In this document: positions 43,562 to 53,121 of the stretch, in pieces
How positions within the stretch are numbered: the first letter of the stretch is position 1
Layout of the letters: every line of letters starts with the position of its first letter
Assembly (NCBI RefSeq): GCF_900115165.1
Contig: NZ_FOVP01000019.1
Coordinates: 1-64,000, forward strand
Source of the DNA: Roseovarius lutimaris
GTDB lineage: Bacteria > Pseudomonadota > Alphaproteobacteria > Rhodobacterales > Rhodobacteraceae
Reading direction: 5' to 3'
Length of the DNA stretch: 64,000 nucleotides
Notes under the pieces: generated by a model
The model's database searches: none
Told to the model about the DNA's origin: nothing
Seen by the model: only the letters and a program-made list of their open reading frames with translations
Translations under genes and position numbers: made by a program

Positions 43562-43603
43562 GCGCTTGGCCCTCGGTGCCAGATCAAGTTATGAACAAAC
43601 CTG

Positions 43604-46600
43604 TCACAGATCAGGCCAAAGCCCTGCACTGATGAGCTGTGAAACAGCAGCCCGGGATTGCCGGTCCTCAAGCAGGGCCAGACTCATTCCGCTCAACCCG
43701 GTGAAGAAACCCGGCAAGGTCAAACTTCCGTCATTGGTATCAAAACACCTCAAGGCGACAGGATCAGACATCGAACGCCGTAAGGCCGATTGGCGATGCG
43801 CGGCTGCGATCTCGATGCAATGGGACCGCAGGCCATGCTCGATCGGCCAGGGCCCAGTTGCAAGGGCGTCTAAAACAACCATCAGACCCAAGGTGCCACA
43901 ACAAAGGTGATCTGCACGCAGGGATCGCTTTTCCACTGTGGTCTTCAAGGCAATCGCGATCTCCTCCGCACAGTGTTCATCCCAAAGCGCAGTGCCCCAC
44001 AAGCAGGCGCGCCCCAGAGCGACGCCAGGGGCGCCATGGCACCACCCCACCATGAAATGCGGCGCATCGCCGTCTTTGCGAACCGATCGGAAGTCAGGCC
44101 AATTGCCATTTTCCGTGCTGAAATGCGCCCTTTCATAAGCCAGGGCTTTGGCGGCAGCGATACGAAATCGTGGCTCCTGCGTCATGCAATGCAGCCGTGC
44201 CAAAGCGGCGCTATATCCGGCGGTGCCATGGGAAAACCCCAGGAGCGGAGGGTGCTTTGACGGTGAATTCCATGCGCCATGCCCGCTTTGTCGCGCGATC
44301 AACTGATCACCAGCCAGGATTGCCATCTGAACGGCCTGCTCGGTGCCAAGTGTCAACAGCGGTCCGATTAAGCCCGCGCATCCGCCGATCACATCCAGTT
44401 GCCGGTCTGCCTCGATATATTTCGGCAGGGCCGCCGCGAGCAGCCTTTGTGCAATCCGCTGTTCTCCAAGCTGCACCAGAGCCAGCAGGATACCACCACA
44501 ACCGCCCAACCCAAGCGGCTGATCCCGCCACCAACGTCTCTGGCCATCTGCGGTTGACTGATCAACCAGATCACGCAGCGGTTTCAGGATGGCTGCCGAA
44601 ACGGTGTCTGCGTTGGCCACCGGGACCGACTGCGCCCGGAGCGTATGCAGCAAGCAGGCGACACCGATTGACCCGCTGTAGAGCGAAGGGCCCACGGGGC
44701 GATAGGAAAAGCTTTTGCCATCGATTCCCAGATCCAGTCCAAGCCATTCCACATCTCCGCGCGGGTCGCGGATCGACAACTCCATAAGCCTCTCGGCAAT
44801 CCGTCTGACAGGTTCCCGGGCGTCCTGGAAAGATGCCTTTGACGCCAGAAGCGGGTCATCGACGTGTTCTGGACCGGCTGCGGCCTCTGTTTGTGACCGC
44901 CCCTGATGCGCCTCTACGGTTCCACGGATCAGGCGGAGTTGAAATTCAATCTCAGCCGCATCCAGGTTTAGCAGACGGTCACAGGCGGCTCTCAGGCCGC
45001 TTGTCCGAATAAAGCCGGGAAGACTTTGCCCCGTGGCGCCGAGTGTCAGGGCATGCCCATCGATTTTATGGGTGAAAAAAGGAATATCGAGCTGCTGCAT
45101 TTGCTGCACCTCTGCCGCAAAAACAGGCCAGTGCAGGGGCCTGGTTTCCGCCAGCAGAAAACTGCGCGCCAGTTGTTCGAGTTTCATGGCCTGTGCGCAG
45201 GAAGACCGCAGGGCCGCAGGCTCCAGCTGTTGGCGCTGGATGGCAAAATAAACCCGTGTCGCGCGCAACACGATCCGGCGGGGCAAGTCCGCGAAAAGGG
45301 ATAGCACCCCATCGGTTGCCAACCAACGCTCTCGCAGACCGCTCAGGGCATGGCATTGGGTCGAAAAACCGCCGGTGAAAGCATCCAGATGCCGACTGAA
45401 GGGGTTGGATTGACCGACACCCACCGGGAGGCTGGTGGGAACCTCGGCAAGGCGAGGGACGCGACCGGGCAGCATCCCGTCAGTGTTTAACCCCAGCCAG
45501 CCGTCAGCGAGTTTTTCAGCCTTGTCGGGCGGCGCGATGCCCAGGGCACTGATGTCCATTGGCTGGCGCGCGCCACCGACGAACATCCATTGCGGCATCA
45601 AACCGGACCGCAGTACCGAGCCGTCAAACCGCTTCCAGAGGTCCGATGGGATGGCGGCCTCGGGGTGAGAGGACGCCGCGCCGATATGATCGGGAAGCTC
45701 CGCTTCCAGCAGTGTTTCGGTATCAATCAAAAGCAACTGATCGCCACAGGCAATCAGGTTTTCATAGTGACAATCCGTGCATCCAAGAAGATGCAACAGG
45801 GCGGTCAGCCGTCCTGCGTTCGTATAGAAGCGATCAAGCTCGTCGTTATCGGCGCAGAAGCGATGCGGGACATATTCCATGTATCCATAGCCATCGCCGG
45901 TATGAATGACGAGCGTGCGCAGCGGCGCGAGGTCGCTATTGGCATTGAGATCGCACAACACCGCCTGATAGGCGGCATCCACCCCCATATCCTTGGGCTT
46001 GTAAACCAGATTGACTGGCGCCGCATCCGGCGCGGCAAAGCTCAGAACGGCCACCGCCCGCCCGCCATTGTGCGGATCGCTCAGCCCTTGTTTCACAGCG
46101 CTGAGCGGCAGGTCGGTCGGGACCGCGAATTTCGCGTTCAGAACGGCGCGGTCGGCGCAGATCCTCTGAAGCATTTCGATGCACCCCTGAAACCAAAGGG
46201 CATAGGCCGTGCCGACAAACCGGCCGAGCACGGGAAATTCGGCCAACAGTTCCGTCAGCCCATCGCGCCGATGTCGCCGGATGAAAGCCTCATAGTGGTC
46301 ACGCGCGAGGGCACGGGATGCATCCTCTGCGGCACCGAGATGTGCCATCAACATCGCACCGGCACCGCGGTCAGCGCTGAAACTATCCCACAACACCTGA
46401 TCTGCGATCGAACAGAGGCGGTCAAGCAGGGCGTCGGCAAGCTGGCCAAAGGCCAGGGGGGCGACTTCAAGGCGTCCGGTGCCTGATCGAAACGCATCCT
46501 CAAGATGCGCTACAGCGCGACAGCGGATTGGCCACCAAAGATCCACGAAGGGGCGATCCATACCATGTTCGACCGGAAGCAATGGCATGTCCCACGACGA

Positions 46601-46801
46601 TCTGAGCGCTTCGGAACACTCCTGCAAGGCCTGCTGCCAGCCAATGGGTTCATCGTCGCGCGAGGTGGAAATCCCTTGCAGCCACGTTTCAAATTCGTCC
46701 TCTGTCAGGTTGTCCCAGGCAAGCCTGCGTTGCAATTTATGCGGCTCGTCAGGGGCAATAGCCTGCTTCCAGAGATCACTCCAATGCGCAGTTTGAGACA
46801 A
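43604..46801 (-). CDS. lanM: class II lanthipeptide synthetase LanM
   Basis: A 1065-residue enzyme that dehydrates Ser/Thr and forms thioether rings. The N-terminal DUF4135 dehydratase has LVYKPKDM (about 263-270; kinase-like Lys), TDCHYENLIACGDQLLLIDTET (about 340-361) and related motifs. The C-terminal LanC cyclase has GWCHGAPG (about 917-924) and LCCGTLG (about 965-971). The second motif is CCG rather than CHG, giving a three-Cys zinc site as in ProcM-type LanMs. The start codon is a TTG at 46801 after GAAAGA; an in-frame TGA is 12 bp further upstream and the first ATG is at residue 72, so no better start exists. No LanT, protease or immunity gene is present. Confidence 0.93.
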   Translation of the reverse strand: MSQTAHWSDLWKQAIAPDEPHKLQRRLAWDNLTEDEFETWLQGISTSRDDEPIGWQQALQECSEALRSSWDMPLLPVEHGMDRPFVDLWWPIRCRAVAHLEDAFRSGTGRLEVAPLAFGQLADALLDRLCSIADQVLWDSFSADRGAGAMLMAHLGAAEDASRALARDHYEAFIRRHRRDGLTELLAEFPVLGRFVGTAYALWFQGCIEMLQRICADRAVLNAKFAVPTDLPLSAVKQGLSDPHNGGRAVAVLSFAAPDAAPVNLVYKPKDMGVDAAYQAVLCDLNANSDLAPLRTLVIHTGDGYGYMEYVPHRFCADNDELDRFYTNAGRLTALLHLLGCTDCHYENLIACGDQLLLIDTETLLEAELPDHIGAASSHPEAAIPSDLWKRFDGSVLRSGLMPQWMFVGGARQPMDISALGIAPPDKAEKLADGWLGLNTDGMLPGRVPRLAEVPTSLPVGVGQSNPFSRHLDAFTGGFSTQCHALSGLRERWLATDGVLSLFADLPRRIVLRATRVYFAIQRQQLEPAALRSSCAQAMKLEQLARSFLLAETRPLHWPVFAAEVQQMQQLDIPFFTHKIDGHALTLGATGQSLPGFIRTSGLRAACDRLLNLDAAEIEFQLRLIRGTVEAHQGRSQTEAAAGPEHVDDPLLASKASFQDAREPVRRIAERLMELSIRDPRGDVEWLGLDLGIDGKSFSYRPVGPSLYSGSIGVACLLHTLRAQSVPVANADTVSAAILKPLRDLVDQSTADGQRRWWRDQPLGLGGCGGILLALVQLGEQRIAQRLLAAALPKYIEADRQLDVIGGCAGLIGPLLTLGTEQAVQMAILAGDQLIARQSGHGAWNSPSKHPPLLGFSHGTAGYSAALARLHCMTQEPRFRIAAAKALAYERAHFSTENGNWPDFRSVRKDGDAPHFMVGWCHGAPGVALGRACLWGTALWDEHCAEEIAIALKTTVEKRSLRADHLCCGTLGLMVVLDALATGPWPIEHGLRSHCIEIAAAHRQSALRRSMSDPVALRCFDTNDGSLTLPGFFTGLSGMSLALLEDRQSRAAVSQLISAGLWPDL

Positions 46802-47058
46802 AATGACGGTCTTTCAGCAAATTCATTTACCAGGCAAAGCCCGTTGCCTGATTTTAGAATGGCCGCAGCGCGGTCGCTTTGACAATAGCAAAGAATTCCG
46901 CCCCAACCTGCGGTCATTATCCTCCAGGGTCATGCCTGTTTCCCAGAGGCCTGTAGCAAAAGGGGCGGGTCGACAGCACATGCGCAGAGGCCTCGGCACA
47001 TCGCGTCAATCCTGGGCTGCTCAGGCATAAGGTTTTCGGGGTAAGACTTTGGGTGTTT
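46802..47058. other. gene-less interval upstream of LanM and of the amide operon
   Basis: 257 bp without a convincing gene, between the divergent LanM start and the amide operon promoter region. No terminator-like hairpin is visible. It holds the promoter(s) for LanM, which I cannot place with confidence. Confidence 0.45.
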
Positions 47059-47087
47059 TTGGTTGGGCTGGTATGAGAAATTTTATA
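47059..47087 (+). promoter_or_regulatory. candidate sigma-70 promoter of the amide operon
   Basis: TTGGTT (47059-47064) and TTTATA (47082-47087) are spaced 17 bp apart, inside an AT-rich stretch. Transcription would start near 47094 and give a leader of about 140 nt ending at the terminator. This is inferred from spacing and position; the boxes match the consensus only in part. Confidence 0.4.
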
Positions 47088-47151
47088 ACTCACTGTTCTG
47101 AAATGAAAAAATTATCTTGCAATAATTTTATTCTCCGTGAAGGATTATATG

Positions 47152-47195
47152 GAGCTCAAATGCGAGTTCGAAATTTATAAGAGCAAAATAGCTCT
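47152..47195 (+). promoter_or_regulatory. tandem hexaloop hairpins, candidate AmiR (ANTAR) target
   Basis: First hairpin: GAGCTC (47152-47157) and GAGTTC (47164-47169), loop AAATGC. Second: AGAGC (47180-47184) and GCTCT (47191-47195), loop AAAATA. They are 10 nt apart. The second uses part of the 5' arm of the terminator that follows, so the two structures are mutually exclusive, as in ANTAR-controlled leaders. Neither loop has the A1/G4 consensus in full. Confidence 0.45.
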
Positions 47196-47234
47196 CAATC
47201 GCAGTTCCGACTGTGATTGGGAGCTATTTTTTTT
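47187..47234 (+). terminator. leader terminator (attenuator) of the amide operon
   Basis: A 19-bp stem, 47187-47205 against 47210-47228, with two G-U pairs and a TCCG tetraloop, followed by a run of eight T (47227-47234). It is a strong rho-independent terminator, 45 bp upstream of the importer's first gene and in front of it, not behind a gene. Such a position means it controls read-through into the operon. Confidence 0.85.
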
Positions 47235-47278
47235 GCGTTCAAAAATGACGTGCTCATCAAAAAACAGGGAGAATGAAA

Positions 47279-48523
47279 ATGAAGAGACGAGAATTTCTGG
47301 GGCATGCCGGCGCCTTCGGCACAATGGGGCTGGCCGGTGGGTTGTCCGTGCCGGCCCTGTTAAGTGGTGCCGGTCGCGCATATGCGGCGGGTGATGACAT
47401 TCCGGTGGGGCTGCTGTTCTCACTTACCGGGGCCGTGGCCGTGGTGGAGCATACTCTGCACGATGCAGCCCTGATGGCGATTGACGAGATCAACGCGGCC
47501 GGCGGTGTCCATGGCAAACAGTTGCGCGCGATCATTGAAGATCCAGCTTCGGATCCGGCGACATATTCCGACCGCGCGCGGCGTCTGATGATACGCGACA
47601 AATGCGTCAGCGTGTTTGGATCCTATACCTCGGCCAGCCGTCAGGCGGTACTGCCGGTTACCGAGCAACGCGAAAACCTTTACTGGTATCCCACGCTCTA
47701 TGAAGGGCGCGAATGCTCGCGCAACGTGATGTATGGCGGTGCGGTGCCCAACCAACAGCAAGATATTCTGCTGCCGTGGCTGGTCGAGAATTTCGGCAAG
47801 CGGATTTATATGATCGGCAACAACTACGTATATCCAAAAGAAGAAAACAACTATTGCCGCATCCTTCTGAACGAGCTGGGCGGCGAAGTCTTACATGAGG
47901 AATATGTGCCGCTGGGTCATTCGGATTTCAGTTCGGTGATCAACCGTATCCGTGCGCAAGAGCCGGATGTGATTTTCTCCACGCTCGTGGGCGACTCTGA
48001 CGTGGCCTTTGCGCGTCAATATCGCGCGGCGGAACTCGATCCTGAAAAGATGCCGGTCTGTAGCCTGACCCGCTCCGAGGTCGAGGTGAAGGCGATCGGC
48101 GGCGATGCCGCCGCAGGCCACTTTTCTTCGGCGCCGTATTTCATGAGCAACGACACGCCCGAAAACCAGCGGTTCGTCGAGAACTATAAATCGCGGTATG
48201 GGGCCGACAGCGTGACCCACTTCGTCAGCGAGGCGGCCTATTTCCAAATCTATCAGTTCAAGGCCGCGCTTGAAAAGCTCGACCCGGCCAACCTTAGTCC
48301 GACCGCGATCCGCGATGCGGCGGTAGGCATGTCGATGATGGCCCCGCAGGGCGAAATTCTTATTGATCCGAACCTGCACACCCATCTGTGGCCCAAGGTC
48401 GGCCAGTGGCAATCTGATGGGCAGGCCAAGGTCATTCTGCAATCCGAAGGGCGGATCACACCAAAGCCTTATGCGGCCTATCCGGGGCAGGACTGTACTG
48501 GTGATGGGCTGGTCAAGTCCTGA
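47279..48523 (+). CDS. ABC transporter amide/urea-binding protein (UrtA type)
   Basis: A 414-residue periplasmic binding protein of the Peripla_BP_5 family used for urea and short amides. The N-terminus MKRREFLGHAGAFG is a twin-arginine (Tat) signal ending near AYAAG. Mature landmarks are VGLLFSLTGAVAVVEHTLHDAALMAIDEINAAGG, SVFGSYTSASRQAVLPV and LYWYPTLYEGRECS. I preferred the ATG at 47279, with AGGGAG about 8 bases upstream; 47273 is too close. It is the first gene after the leader terminator. Its relative AmiC (54336) has the same fold but no signal. Confidence 0.9.
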   Translation: MKRREFLGHAGAFGTMGLAGGLSVPALLSGAGRAYAAGDDIPVGLLFSLTGAVAVVEHTLHDAALMAIDEINAAGGVHGKQLRAIIEDPASDPATYSDRARRLMIRDKCVSVFGSYTSASRQAVLPVTEQRENLYWYPTLYEGRECSRNVMYGGAVPNQQQDILLPWLVENFGKRIYMIGNNYVYPKEENNYCRILLNELGGEVLHEEYVPLGHSDFSSVINRIRAQEPDVIFSTLVGDSDVAFARQYRAAELDPEKMPVCSLTRSEVEVKAIGGDAAAGHFSSAPYFMSNDTPENQRFVENYKSRYGADSVTHFVSEAAYFQIYQFKAALEKLDPANLSPTAIRDAAVGMSMMAPQGEILIDPNLHTHLWPKVGQWQSDGQAKVILQSEGRITPKPYAAYPGQDCTGDGLVKS

Positions 48524-48607
48524 CCGCCGACCACTCTGCATCTGAAATCTGAAAAACCAACAGCGTCCGGCTCGCAGATCGAGCCGGACCAACGGAGGGG
48601 CTGTCCG

Positions 48608-49477
48608 ATGGACGTAGTCTTTAATCAGGCCTTTGCCGGGCTAAGCATCGCGTCGATCCTGCTGATCATCGCGCTAGGTCTGGCCATTATTTACGGCACG
48701 ATGGGCGTCATCAACCTGGCGCATGGCGAATTCGTGATGCTCGGGGCCTATGCAACCTGGGCGCTTCAGACCTATGCCGGGCTTGGCGTTGTCACCGCGC
48801 TGCCGCTGGTCTTTGTCGCCGTCGCTGCGGTCGGCTGGATCATAGAGAAAGTCATCGTGCAACGCCTCTATACCCGGCCGCTCGACACAATTCTGGCGAC
48901 CTGGGGCATTGGGATCATCCTGCAACAGGCCGTCCGGCTTGGCGTGGGGGCGGACTCGCGGTTCGTGAGCGGGCCGCATTGGCTGTCGGGCAATATCGAG
49001 ATTGGCGCTCTGGTGATGTCCAACTACCGTCTTTTCGTGATCGCCTTCTCGATCATGGTCCTTGGGGCCACATGGCTGCTGATGACCCGGACCGAATTCG
49101 GGATGAAGCTACGCGCGGTTATTCAAAATCGCGGCATTTCAGAATGCTACGGGATTGAGGCCAAGAATGTCTATTCCGTCACCTTCGCCTATGGCGCGGG
49201 GCTGGCGGGCATCGCGGGCGCACTTATCACGCCACTTTTCAGCACGATCCCGACGATGGGCACGGGGCTGGTGGTGGATGCTTTCCTGGTGGTGATCGTT
49301 GGTGGTCTGGGCAGCCTGATGGGCACAGCCGCAGCCGCGTTGCTGATCGGTGAGGTCACGGCACTGTTCTCGATCGTGATCAACGACACGCTTGGGCGGA
49401 TCGCTGTTCTGGCCGGGATTATCCTGCTGATCCGGTTCCGTCCGCGCGGTCTTTTCCCTTCCGATATACGCCACTGA
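48608..49477 (+). CDS. ABC transporter permease (UrtB/LivH type)
   Basis: A 289-residue inner-membrane permease with eight or so helices. Landmarks: ALGLAIIYGTMGVINLAHGEFVMLGAYATW near the N-terminus and a GGLGSLMGTAAAALLIG segment near the C-terminus, both typical of LivH/UrtB. It pairs with the next gene to form the translocation channel. 84 bp after the binding protein. Confidence 0.9.
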   Translation: MDVVFNQAFAGLSIASILLIIALGLAIIYGTMGVINLAHGEFVMLGAYATWALQTYAGLGVVTALPLVFVAVAAVGWIIEKVIVQRLYTRPLDTILATWGIGIILQQAVRLGVGADSRFVSGPHWLSGNIEIGALVMSNYRLFVIAFSIMVLGATWLLMTRTEFGMKLRAVIQNRGISECYGIEAKNVYSVTFAYGAGLAGIAGALITPLFSTIPTMGTGLVVDAFLVVIVGGLGSLMGTAAAALLIGEVTALFSIVINDTLGRIAVLAGIILLIRFRPRGLFPSDIRH

Positions 49478-49488
49478 GGAGCGAGCGG

Positions 49489-50589
49489 ATGAACACCAAA
49501 CTATCATATGACATTATCGGGCTGACCCTCTTTGCCGGGGTGATCCTGTTCGGTGTGCCGGCCCTGTTCAGCTATGACGGCTTCGAGTTGAACACCTTTT
49601 CGCGCTACCTTAGCCTTGCCATCGTGTCGATGGCGCTGGCGCTGTCGTGGGGCACGACGGGCCTGTTGAACCTGGGGCAGGCGGCGACCTTCGGCATGGG
49701 CTCTTATGCCATGGCGATGCACCTCAAACTCAAGGCCAGCGGCGACGGCCTGCCGGATTTCATGGGCTGGAACAACGTCGAAACGCTGCCTTTGATCTGG
49801 GGCCCGTTTCAATCGCTGACCTTTACCTTGCTGGCCGGGCTTCTGATTCCGGCGGCGGTGGGCGGGCTGATCGCGATCTTCATGTTCCGCGCACGCATCG
49901 CCGGGGTCTTCGTGGCCATCATCACTCTGGCTTTTCTCGTGGCGTTCCAGTTGCTGGTGATCGAGCAACAGGGATTGACCGGCGGTCAGAACGGGCTGAC
50001 CGGGCTGGCGCAGCTGGTTCTCTTCGGCTGGAAGATTGATATCTACAGCGTGTCTTTCTACTACATGGTCGGCGGGTGCCTTATGGCGGCCCTGATATTC
50101 GGCCTCTACCTCACGCATAGCAAATTCGGGCTGGTCCTGCGCGCCATCCGTGAGGATGCCGAGCGTACGCGGTATTTCGGCTATAACGTCGCCAACTATC
50201 AGACGGTCATTTTCTGCATATCGGCGGGGCTCGCCGGATGGGCGGGGATGCTCTATGCGTTGGTGCTGGAATTCGCATCGCCCACCTACATGAGCGTATC
50301 GTTCAGCCTTGCCATCGTCATCTGGTGCGCCGTCGGCGGGCGGGAATCCGTTCTCGCTGCCGCTGTCGGGGCGATCCTCGTGAACCTGGCCGAAGGGCGC
50401 CTGTCAGACGTTTTCGTCGAAGGCTGGCACATGATCCTCGGCGTGATGTTCCTAGTGGTAGTCATGTTCATGCCGCGCGGCATTTACGGCCTGCTCGTCG
50501 ATGCGGGGCGCGCTTTGCGACGCAAACCCGCCTCGACCAAAGAGGCCCTGCCTTTCGACACCCCCCTCAATCCAAAGCAGGAGAGTTGA
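49489..50589 (+). CDS. ABC transporter permease (UrtC/LivM type)
   Basis: A 366-residue inner-membrane permease. Landmarks are ALALSWGTTGLLNLGQAATFGMGSYAMA, GVFVAIITLAFLVAFQLLVIEQQGLTGGQNGLTG (the family GGxNG) and GGRESVLAAAVGAILVNL. The UrtC-type C-terminus ends with a short hydrophilic tail. Follows the first permease by 11 bp. The next gene starts 2 bp after the stop. Confidence 0.9.
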   Translation: MNTKLSYDIIGLTLFAGVILFGVPALFSYDGFELNTFSRYLSLAIVSMALALSWGTTGLLNLGQAATFGMGSYAMAMHLKLKASGDGLPDFMGWNNVETLPLIWGPFQSLTFTLLAGLLIPAAVGGLIAIFMFRARIAGVFVAIITLAFLVAFQLLVIEQQGLTGGQNGLTGLAQLVLFGWKIDIYSVSFYYMVGGCLMAALIFGLYLTHSKFGLVLRAIREDAERTRYFGYNVANYQTVIFCISAGLAGWAGMLYALVLEFASPTYMSVSFSLAIVIWCAVGGRESVLAAAVGAILVNLAEGRLSDVFVEGWHMILGVMFLVVVMFMPRGIYGLLVDAGRALRRKPASTKEALPFDTPLNPKQES

Positions 50590-50591
50590 GC

Positions 50592-51320
50592 ATGTCACAG
50601 CTTCAAGTCAGAGATTTGCAGGTGACGTTCGGTGGCCTGCGCGCGGTGGACGGCATGGACTTCGATGTCGCGCAGGGCGAAATACTTTGCCTGCTGGGGC
50701 CCAACGGCGCCGGAAAGTCGACGACGCTGGACCTGATCTGCGGCAAAACGCAGCCGACCGGCGGCTCGATCCGGTTTCAGGATACCGAGATTTCCCGGAT
50801 GTTGGAATTCCAGCGGGCGCGCCTCGGCATTGGCCGCAAGTTTCAGGTGCCGTCCGTCTACAAAGAGCTGACCGTGGCCGAAAACCTGTCGGTCGCGCGC
50901 TCGATGAAACCCGGAATCTGGCACGCTTTGACCCATCCGGCGATCCGGCGCAGCTCGAAAATGCAGGACATACTCGACCTTGTCGGGCTGCAAGACAAGA
51001 TGGGCGAACCGGCCGGCAATCTGTCGCATGGCGAAACGCAGTGGTTGGAAATCGCCATGCTGATTGCGCAGGACAGCCGCCTTATCCTGATGGATGAGCC
51101 GACGGCCGGCATGACCATCCAGGAGACGGAACGCACGGCCCGGATTTTCCGGTCTCTTAGCGCAAATCATACCCTGATCGTGGTTGAGCACGACATGTCC
51201 TTCGTCCGCACGGTGGCGGATCGGATCATCGTCATGAACCAGGGGTCCAAACTGGCAGAAGGCACGATTCAGGAAATCGAGGCGAACGAGGCGGTCAAGA
51301 CCGCATATCTGGGACACTGA
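50592..51320 (+). CDS. ABC transporter ATP-binding protein (UrtD/LivG type)
   Basis: A 242-residue ATPase subunit. Walker A LLGPNGAGKST (about 33), ABC signature LSHGETQWLEIAML (about 140) and Walker B LILMDEPTAGM. The LSHGE...QWLE form of the signature is typical of UrtD rather than amino-acid LivG. The ATG at 50592 is 2 bp after the permease stop. Confidence 0.92.
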   Translation: MSQLQVRDLQVTFGGLRAVDGMDFDVAQGEILCLLGPNGAGKSTTLDLICGKTQPTGGSIRFQDTEISRMLEFQRARLGIGRKFQVPSVYKELTVAENLSVARSMKPGIWHALTHPAIRRSSKMQDILDLVGLQDKMGEPAGNLSHGETQWLEIAMLIAQDSRLILMDEPTAGMTIQETERTARIFRSLSANHTLIVVEHDMSFVRTVADRIIVMNQGSKLAEGTIQEIEANEAVKTAYLGH

Positions 51321-51323
51321 TTG

Positions 51324-52025
51324 ATGGAAAATCTGACCGCGACCAATCTTTACTCATTCTACGGCAAAAGCCCGGTTCTTCAGGGGGTGTCGTTTGACCT
51401 TAAACCGGGTGAATTCCTGTCGGTGCTTGGGCGCAACGGCGTGGGTAAAACGACCCTGCTCAAGAGCATCATGGGCCTGACCGACCGGTGCGAGGGGGAT
51501 CTGAAATTCGGCGAAACCGACCTGTTGAAATGCAGCACCCCGCAGCGCTCATTAAAAGGCATCGCCTATATCCCGCAGGGGCGCGAGATCATTCCCCGCT
51601 TTACCGTGCGCGAGAATATTCTGATGGGGACATTCGCCCGACCGGACGGCAAGCGCGACATTCCCGACTATCTGTTCGACATGTTTCCGATCCTGCGCGA
51701 GTTCATCTCGCGCCGGGGTGGCGATCTGTCGGGCGGGCAACAACAACAACTGGCCATCGCGCGCGCTCTGGCCATGGATCCCAAGATCCTGATCCTGGAC
51801 GAACCCACCGAGGGTATCCAGCCAAACATCGTCAAGCAGATCGAGGATGCAATCATACAGCTCAATCGAGAACGTGGCCTTGGCGTCATTCTGGTCGAAC
51901 AGAACGTGCCCTTCGCGCGTGCCGCATCCGACCGCTTTCTCGTGCTCGACAAGGGACGTGTTGTTCTCAACGGCACCTCGGCCGAGCTGACAGACTCCGT
52001 CGTGGAGGAACACCTGACGTTCTGA
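51324..52025 (+). CDS. ABC transporter ATP-binding protein (UrtE/LivF type)
   Basis: A 233-residue second ATPase subunit. Walker [13 protein letters not shown] (about 36), signature [15 protein letters not shown], Walker [17 protein letters not shown]. The ATG at 51324 starts 3 bp after the previous stop; a TTG one codon upstream was not chosen. It completes the five-gene importer; amiE follows after 52 bp. Confidence 0.92.
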   Translation: MENLTATNLYSFYGKSPVLQGVSFDLKPGEFLSVLGRNGVGKTTLLKSIMGLTDRCEGDLKFGETDLLKCSTPQRSLKGIAYIPQGREIIPRFTVRENILMGTFARPDGKRDIPDYLFDMFPILREFISRRGGDLSGGQQQQLAIARALAMDPKILILDEPTEGIQPNIVKQIEDAIIQLNRERGLGVILVEQNVPFARAASDRFLVLDKGRVVLNGTSAELTDSVVEEHLTF

Positions 52026-52077
52026 GAACGCAGGCCCACTTACCGCAATCAACCCCGTCAACAGGAAAGGACAAGAC

Positions 52078-53121
52078 ATGAGACATGGAGATATTTCGAG
52101 CAGCGACGATACAGTCGGCGTTGCGGTCGTAAACTACAAGATGCCGCGTTTGCACACCAAGGCAGAGGTGATGGAGAACGCAGAGAAGATTTCCGACATG
52201 ATCATCGGCATGAAGCAGGGTCTGCCGGGCATGGACCTGGTTGTGTTCCCCGAATATAGCCTTCAGGGCATCATGTATGACCCCGACGAGATGATGGAGA
52301 CGGCCGTCAGCATCCCGGGCGACGAGACCGAGGTCTTTGCCCGCGCCTGCCGCAAGGCCAATGTCTGGGGGGTCTTTTCGCTGACTGGCGAACGTCACGA
52401 AGAGCATCCCAAAAAGGCGCCCTACAACACCCTTATCCTGATGAACAACAAGGGCGAGATCGTACAGACCTATCGCAAGATCCTGCCCTGGTGTCCGATC
52501 GAGGGGTGGTATCCCGGCGACAGCACCCATGTGGCCGTCGGCCCCAAGGGGATGAAAATCAGCCTTATCATCTGTGATGATGGTAATTACCCCGAAATCT
52601 GGCGGGATTGCGCGATGCGCGGTGCCGAGCTGATCGTGCGGTGCCAGGGCTACATGTATCCAGCCAAGGAACAGCAGATCACAATGGCCAAGTGCATGGC
52701 CTGGGCGAACAACTGCTATGTTGCGGTTGCCAACGCGTCCGGCTTCGACGGGGTCTATAGCTATTTTGGCCATTCCTCGCTCATCGGCTTTGACGGGCGC
52801 ACCCTGGGCGAATGTGGAACCGAGGAAATGGGCGTTCAGTATGCTCAGCTTTCGGTCTCTCAAATTCGCGACGCGCGTCAGAATGATCAGTCGCAGAACC
52901 ATCTCTTCAAGCTGTTGCATCGCGGATATACCGGAATGCACAACTCGGGCGACGGAGACAAGGGTGTGGCGGACTGCCCGTTCGAGTTTTATCGCAACTG
53001 GGTGAACGATGCCGAGAAAACCCGAGAGGATGTACAGGCGTTTACCCGCGATACGGTCGGCGTTGCGCAATGTCCCGTCGGCAGCCTGCCGACAGGGGCC
53101 AAGGAAAAAGAGGCCGGCTGA
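52078..53121 (+). CDS. amiE: aliphatic amidase AmiE
   Basis: A 347-residue nitrilase-superfamily amidase that converts short aliphatic amides (acetamide, propionamide) to acid plus ammonia. It is very close to the Pseudomonas enzyme, starting [20 protein letters not shown]. The catalytic triad residues are visible: E59 in VVFPEYSL, Lys in YRKILPW (near 134) and Cys in [11 protein letters not shown] (near 166). No signal peptide, so it is cytoplasmic and needs the importer for substrate. Strong Shine-Dalgarno (GGAAAGGA) upstream. Confidence 0.96.
   Translation: MRHGDISSSDDTVGVAVVNYKMPRLHTKAEVMENAEKISDMIIGMKQGLPGMDLVVFPEYSLQGIMYDPDEMMETAVSIPGDETEVFARACRKANVWGVFSLTGERHEEHPKKAPYNTLILMNNKGEIVQTYRKILPWCPIEGWYPGDSTHVAVGPKGMKISLIICDDGNYPEIWRDCAMRGAELIVRCQGYMYPAKEQQITMAKCMAWANNCYVAVANASGFDGVYSYFGHSSLIGFDGRTLGECGTEEMGVQYAQLSVSQIRDARQNDQSQNHLFKLLHRGYTGMHNSGDGDKGVADCPFEFYRNWVNDAEKTREDVQAFTRDTVGVAQCPVGSLPTGAKEKEAG

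Noticed and set aside
43442..43603. Second RiPP precursor between the precursor and LanM stops
   Set aside because: No Nif11-like leader or Cys-rich core in any frame.
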